From assembly GCA_023145655.1 (NCBI GenBank), contig JAGLDI010000175.1, positions 1-5,750 on the forward strand: 5,750 nt of DNA. The letters are read 5' to 3'. A program made the position numbers and the translations under genes. A model generated the notes under the pieces. It saw nothing but the letters and a program-made list of their open reading frames with translations, searched no databases and had not been told where the DNA came from. Shown here piece by piece: positions 4,675 through 5,750 of this stretch. This DNA is from Desulfuromusa sp. Lineage in GTDB: Bacteria > Desulfobacterota > Desulfuromonadia > Desulfuromonadales > Geopsychrobacteraceae. Position 1 is the stretch's first letter, and each line of letters begins with the position of its first letter.

Positions 4675-5750
4675 ATGGAAATAGTTCTTCTTGAGCCCTT
4701 TTTGACTGGATCACATGCTGTCTGGGCCAAAGAATACGCAGTACACAGTCGGCATGATGTCAAAATTCTCGGTCTAGAAGGCAAAAACTGGAAGTGGCGG
4801 ATGCATGGCGGGGCCGTGACTCTGGCGCGTGAGTTTTTGGCCGAGGATCTGCGGCCCGATCTACTTCTGGCCACCGATATGCTCGATCTGACCACTTTTC
4901 TGACCTTGACCCGCAAGGCGACTGCCAATATCCCGATTGCCCTCTATTTCCACGAAAACCAGCTCAGCTATCCCTGGTCGCCGACTGATGCTGACCCAAA
5001 GCTGCAGCGTGATGCCCATTATAGTTTTATTAACTATGTATCTGCTTTAGTGGCTGATAAAGTATTGTTCAATTCCGACTATCACGCTCAATCCTTTATA
5101 CAGGAACTTCCCAGGTTTTTAAAAACATTTCCTGACTATAATGAAGTTGAGACGGTTCAGAGGATTGTACAGAAGAGCCGCACTCTACACTTGGGTCTTG
5201 ATCTGAAAAAGTTTGATAAATATCACTCAGAATTTGAAAAAAGTGCCGATCAGTCCCCATTGATTCTCTGGAATCATCGTTGGGAGTACGATAAAAATCC
5301 TCAGGAGTTTTTTCAGGCTCTCTATACTTTACAGGATCAGGGTGTTAATTTTGAGCTGGCGGTATTGGGAGAATCGTATCGCCGGGTACCGGAAATATTT
5401 TCCGCGGCGAAAAAACGCTTGGCTGACCGGATTGTTCACTGGGGTTATGTAGAGAATTTTTCTGAATATGCTGCCTGGCTGTGGCGAGCTGATATTCTTC
5501 CGGTGACATCGATTCATGATTTCTTTGGCATTAGCGTGGTACAGGCGATCTATTGCAACTGTTTTCCGCTGCTACCAAGACGACTTGCGTATCCTGAACA
5601 CATAACGACCGATTATTCCAAGCGTTGCTTCTATACTGATTATGCAGATCTGGTAGCACGACTTAAGGAAACCTGCCTGAATGTAAGAACTCTGCGTCAA
5701 GAAAAGCTGCAAACAATGGTTGAACATTACGATTGGGGAGAGATGGCCAC
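4675..5750 (+). CDS. GTDC1/QTMAN-like glycosyltransferase (tRNA-queuosine mannosyltransferase family, former DUF3524; 3' end off window)
   Basis: The frame from ATG 4675 stays open to the edge (358 full codons). The N-terminal domain (1 to about 170) has the former-DUF3524 signatures: LLEPFLTGSHAVW (5-17), KNWKWR (37-42), a YFHENQLSYP block (91-100) and LVADKVLFNS (125-134). A GT-B/GT4 domain follows with ILWNHRWEYDKNP (197-209), VLGESYRRVPEIF (230-242), HWGYV (255-259), HDFFGISVVQAIYC (281-294) and PRRLAYPE (301-308). These blocks match, from memory, human GTDC1, now known as QTMAN, which transfers mannose from GDP-mannose to queuosine-34 of tRNA-Asp. By comparison only a few to 20 residues are missing. 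The usual E-x7-E donor motif reads D282-x7-Q290. The substrate here is unproven: tRNA queuosine is an inference and another acceptor is possible. The gene lies 10 nt after ispG; AGGA about 15 nt upstream is a weak ribosome site, so translational coupling is likely. Confidence 0.88.
   Translation, partial: MEIVLLEPFLTGSHAVWAKEYAVHSRHDVKILGLEGKNWKWRMHGGAVTLAREFLAEDLRPDLLLATDMLDLTTFLTLTRKATANIPIALYFHENQLSYPWSPTDADPKLQRDAHYSFINYVSALVADKVLFNSDYHAQSFIQELPRFLKTFPDYNEVETVQRIVQKSRTLHLGLDLKKFDKYHSEFEKSADQSPLILWNHRWEYDKNPQEFFQALYTLQDQGVNFELAVLGESYRRVPEIFSAAKKRLADRIVHWGYVENFSEYAAWLWRADILPVTSIHDFFGISVVQAIYCNCFPLLPRRLAYPEHITTDYSKRCFYTDYADLVARLKETCLNVRTLRQEKLQTMVEHYDWGEMA

Noticed and set aside
4661..4684. 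Seven-codon ORF starting at the ATGA overlap with the ispG stop
   Set aside because: It overlaps the real glycosyltransferase start in another frame. Chance is the simplest explanation, although it could take part in translational reinitiation.
4344..4928. A 194-codon open frame on the minus strand
   Set aside because: It lies opposite the end of ispG and the start of the glycosyltransferase, crosses their boundary, and its translation shows no domain. Both plus-strand proteins have clear family motifs there.
1..5750. CRISPR array, tRNA or rRNA genes, transposase, or prophage genes
   Set aside because: No regularly spaced repeats, RNA-gene sequences or mobile-element proteins were found on either strand.

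Overview
The window looks like chromosome from a metal- or sulfur-respiring member of the Desulfuromonadales/Geobacter-type bacteria. The inference rests on a multiheme c-type cytochrome of the MtrA/DmsE type, an IspG-dependent (MEP) isoprenoid pathway, moderate GC content, and the 'SPFEKGGLRGI'-encoding palindromic repeat that I associate with such genomes. No marker fixes the genus.

Layout, left to right. (1) 1-742, minus strand: the first 247 codons of a lipoprotein multiheme cytochrome with eight CxxCH sites, whose C-terminus lies beyond the left edge. No stop codon falls inside the window, so a scan for complete ORFs misses it. (2) 743-1038: a divergent intergenic region of 296 bp holding the cytochrome leader (strong Shine-Dalgarno, nested hairpin, possible 18-codon mini-ORF) and, near the other end, a 13-bp palindrome just upstream of a LysR-type regulator. 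(3) 1039-1950, plus strand: the LysR regulator, a candidate controller of the cytochrome. (4) 1955-3340, minus strand: RlmD, the iron-sulfur 23S rRNA m5U1939 methyltransferase, convergent with the regulator and only 4 nt away. (5) 3341-3593: a divergent region with a good sigma70 promoter for rlmD and a palindromic repeat element. (6) 3594-4664, plus strand: ispG, starting at TTG. (7) 4675 to the right edge, plus strand: a GT-B glycosyltransferase of the GTDC1/QTMAN (former DUF3524) family, homologous to the eukaryotic tRNA-queuosine mannosyltransferase and probably co-transcribed with ispG.

The genes fall into two groups. The left part is respiratory: extracellular or periplasmic electron transfer plus a regulator. 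The right part is housekeeping: rRNA methylation, isoprenoid synthesis and a putative tRNA-modifying glycosyltransferase. The most interesting object is the bacterial QTMAN-like protein. It keeps the family's signature motifs, but its donor-site E-x7-E motif reads D-x7-Q.
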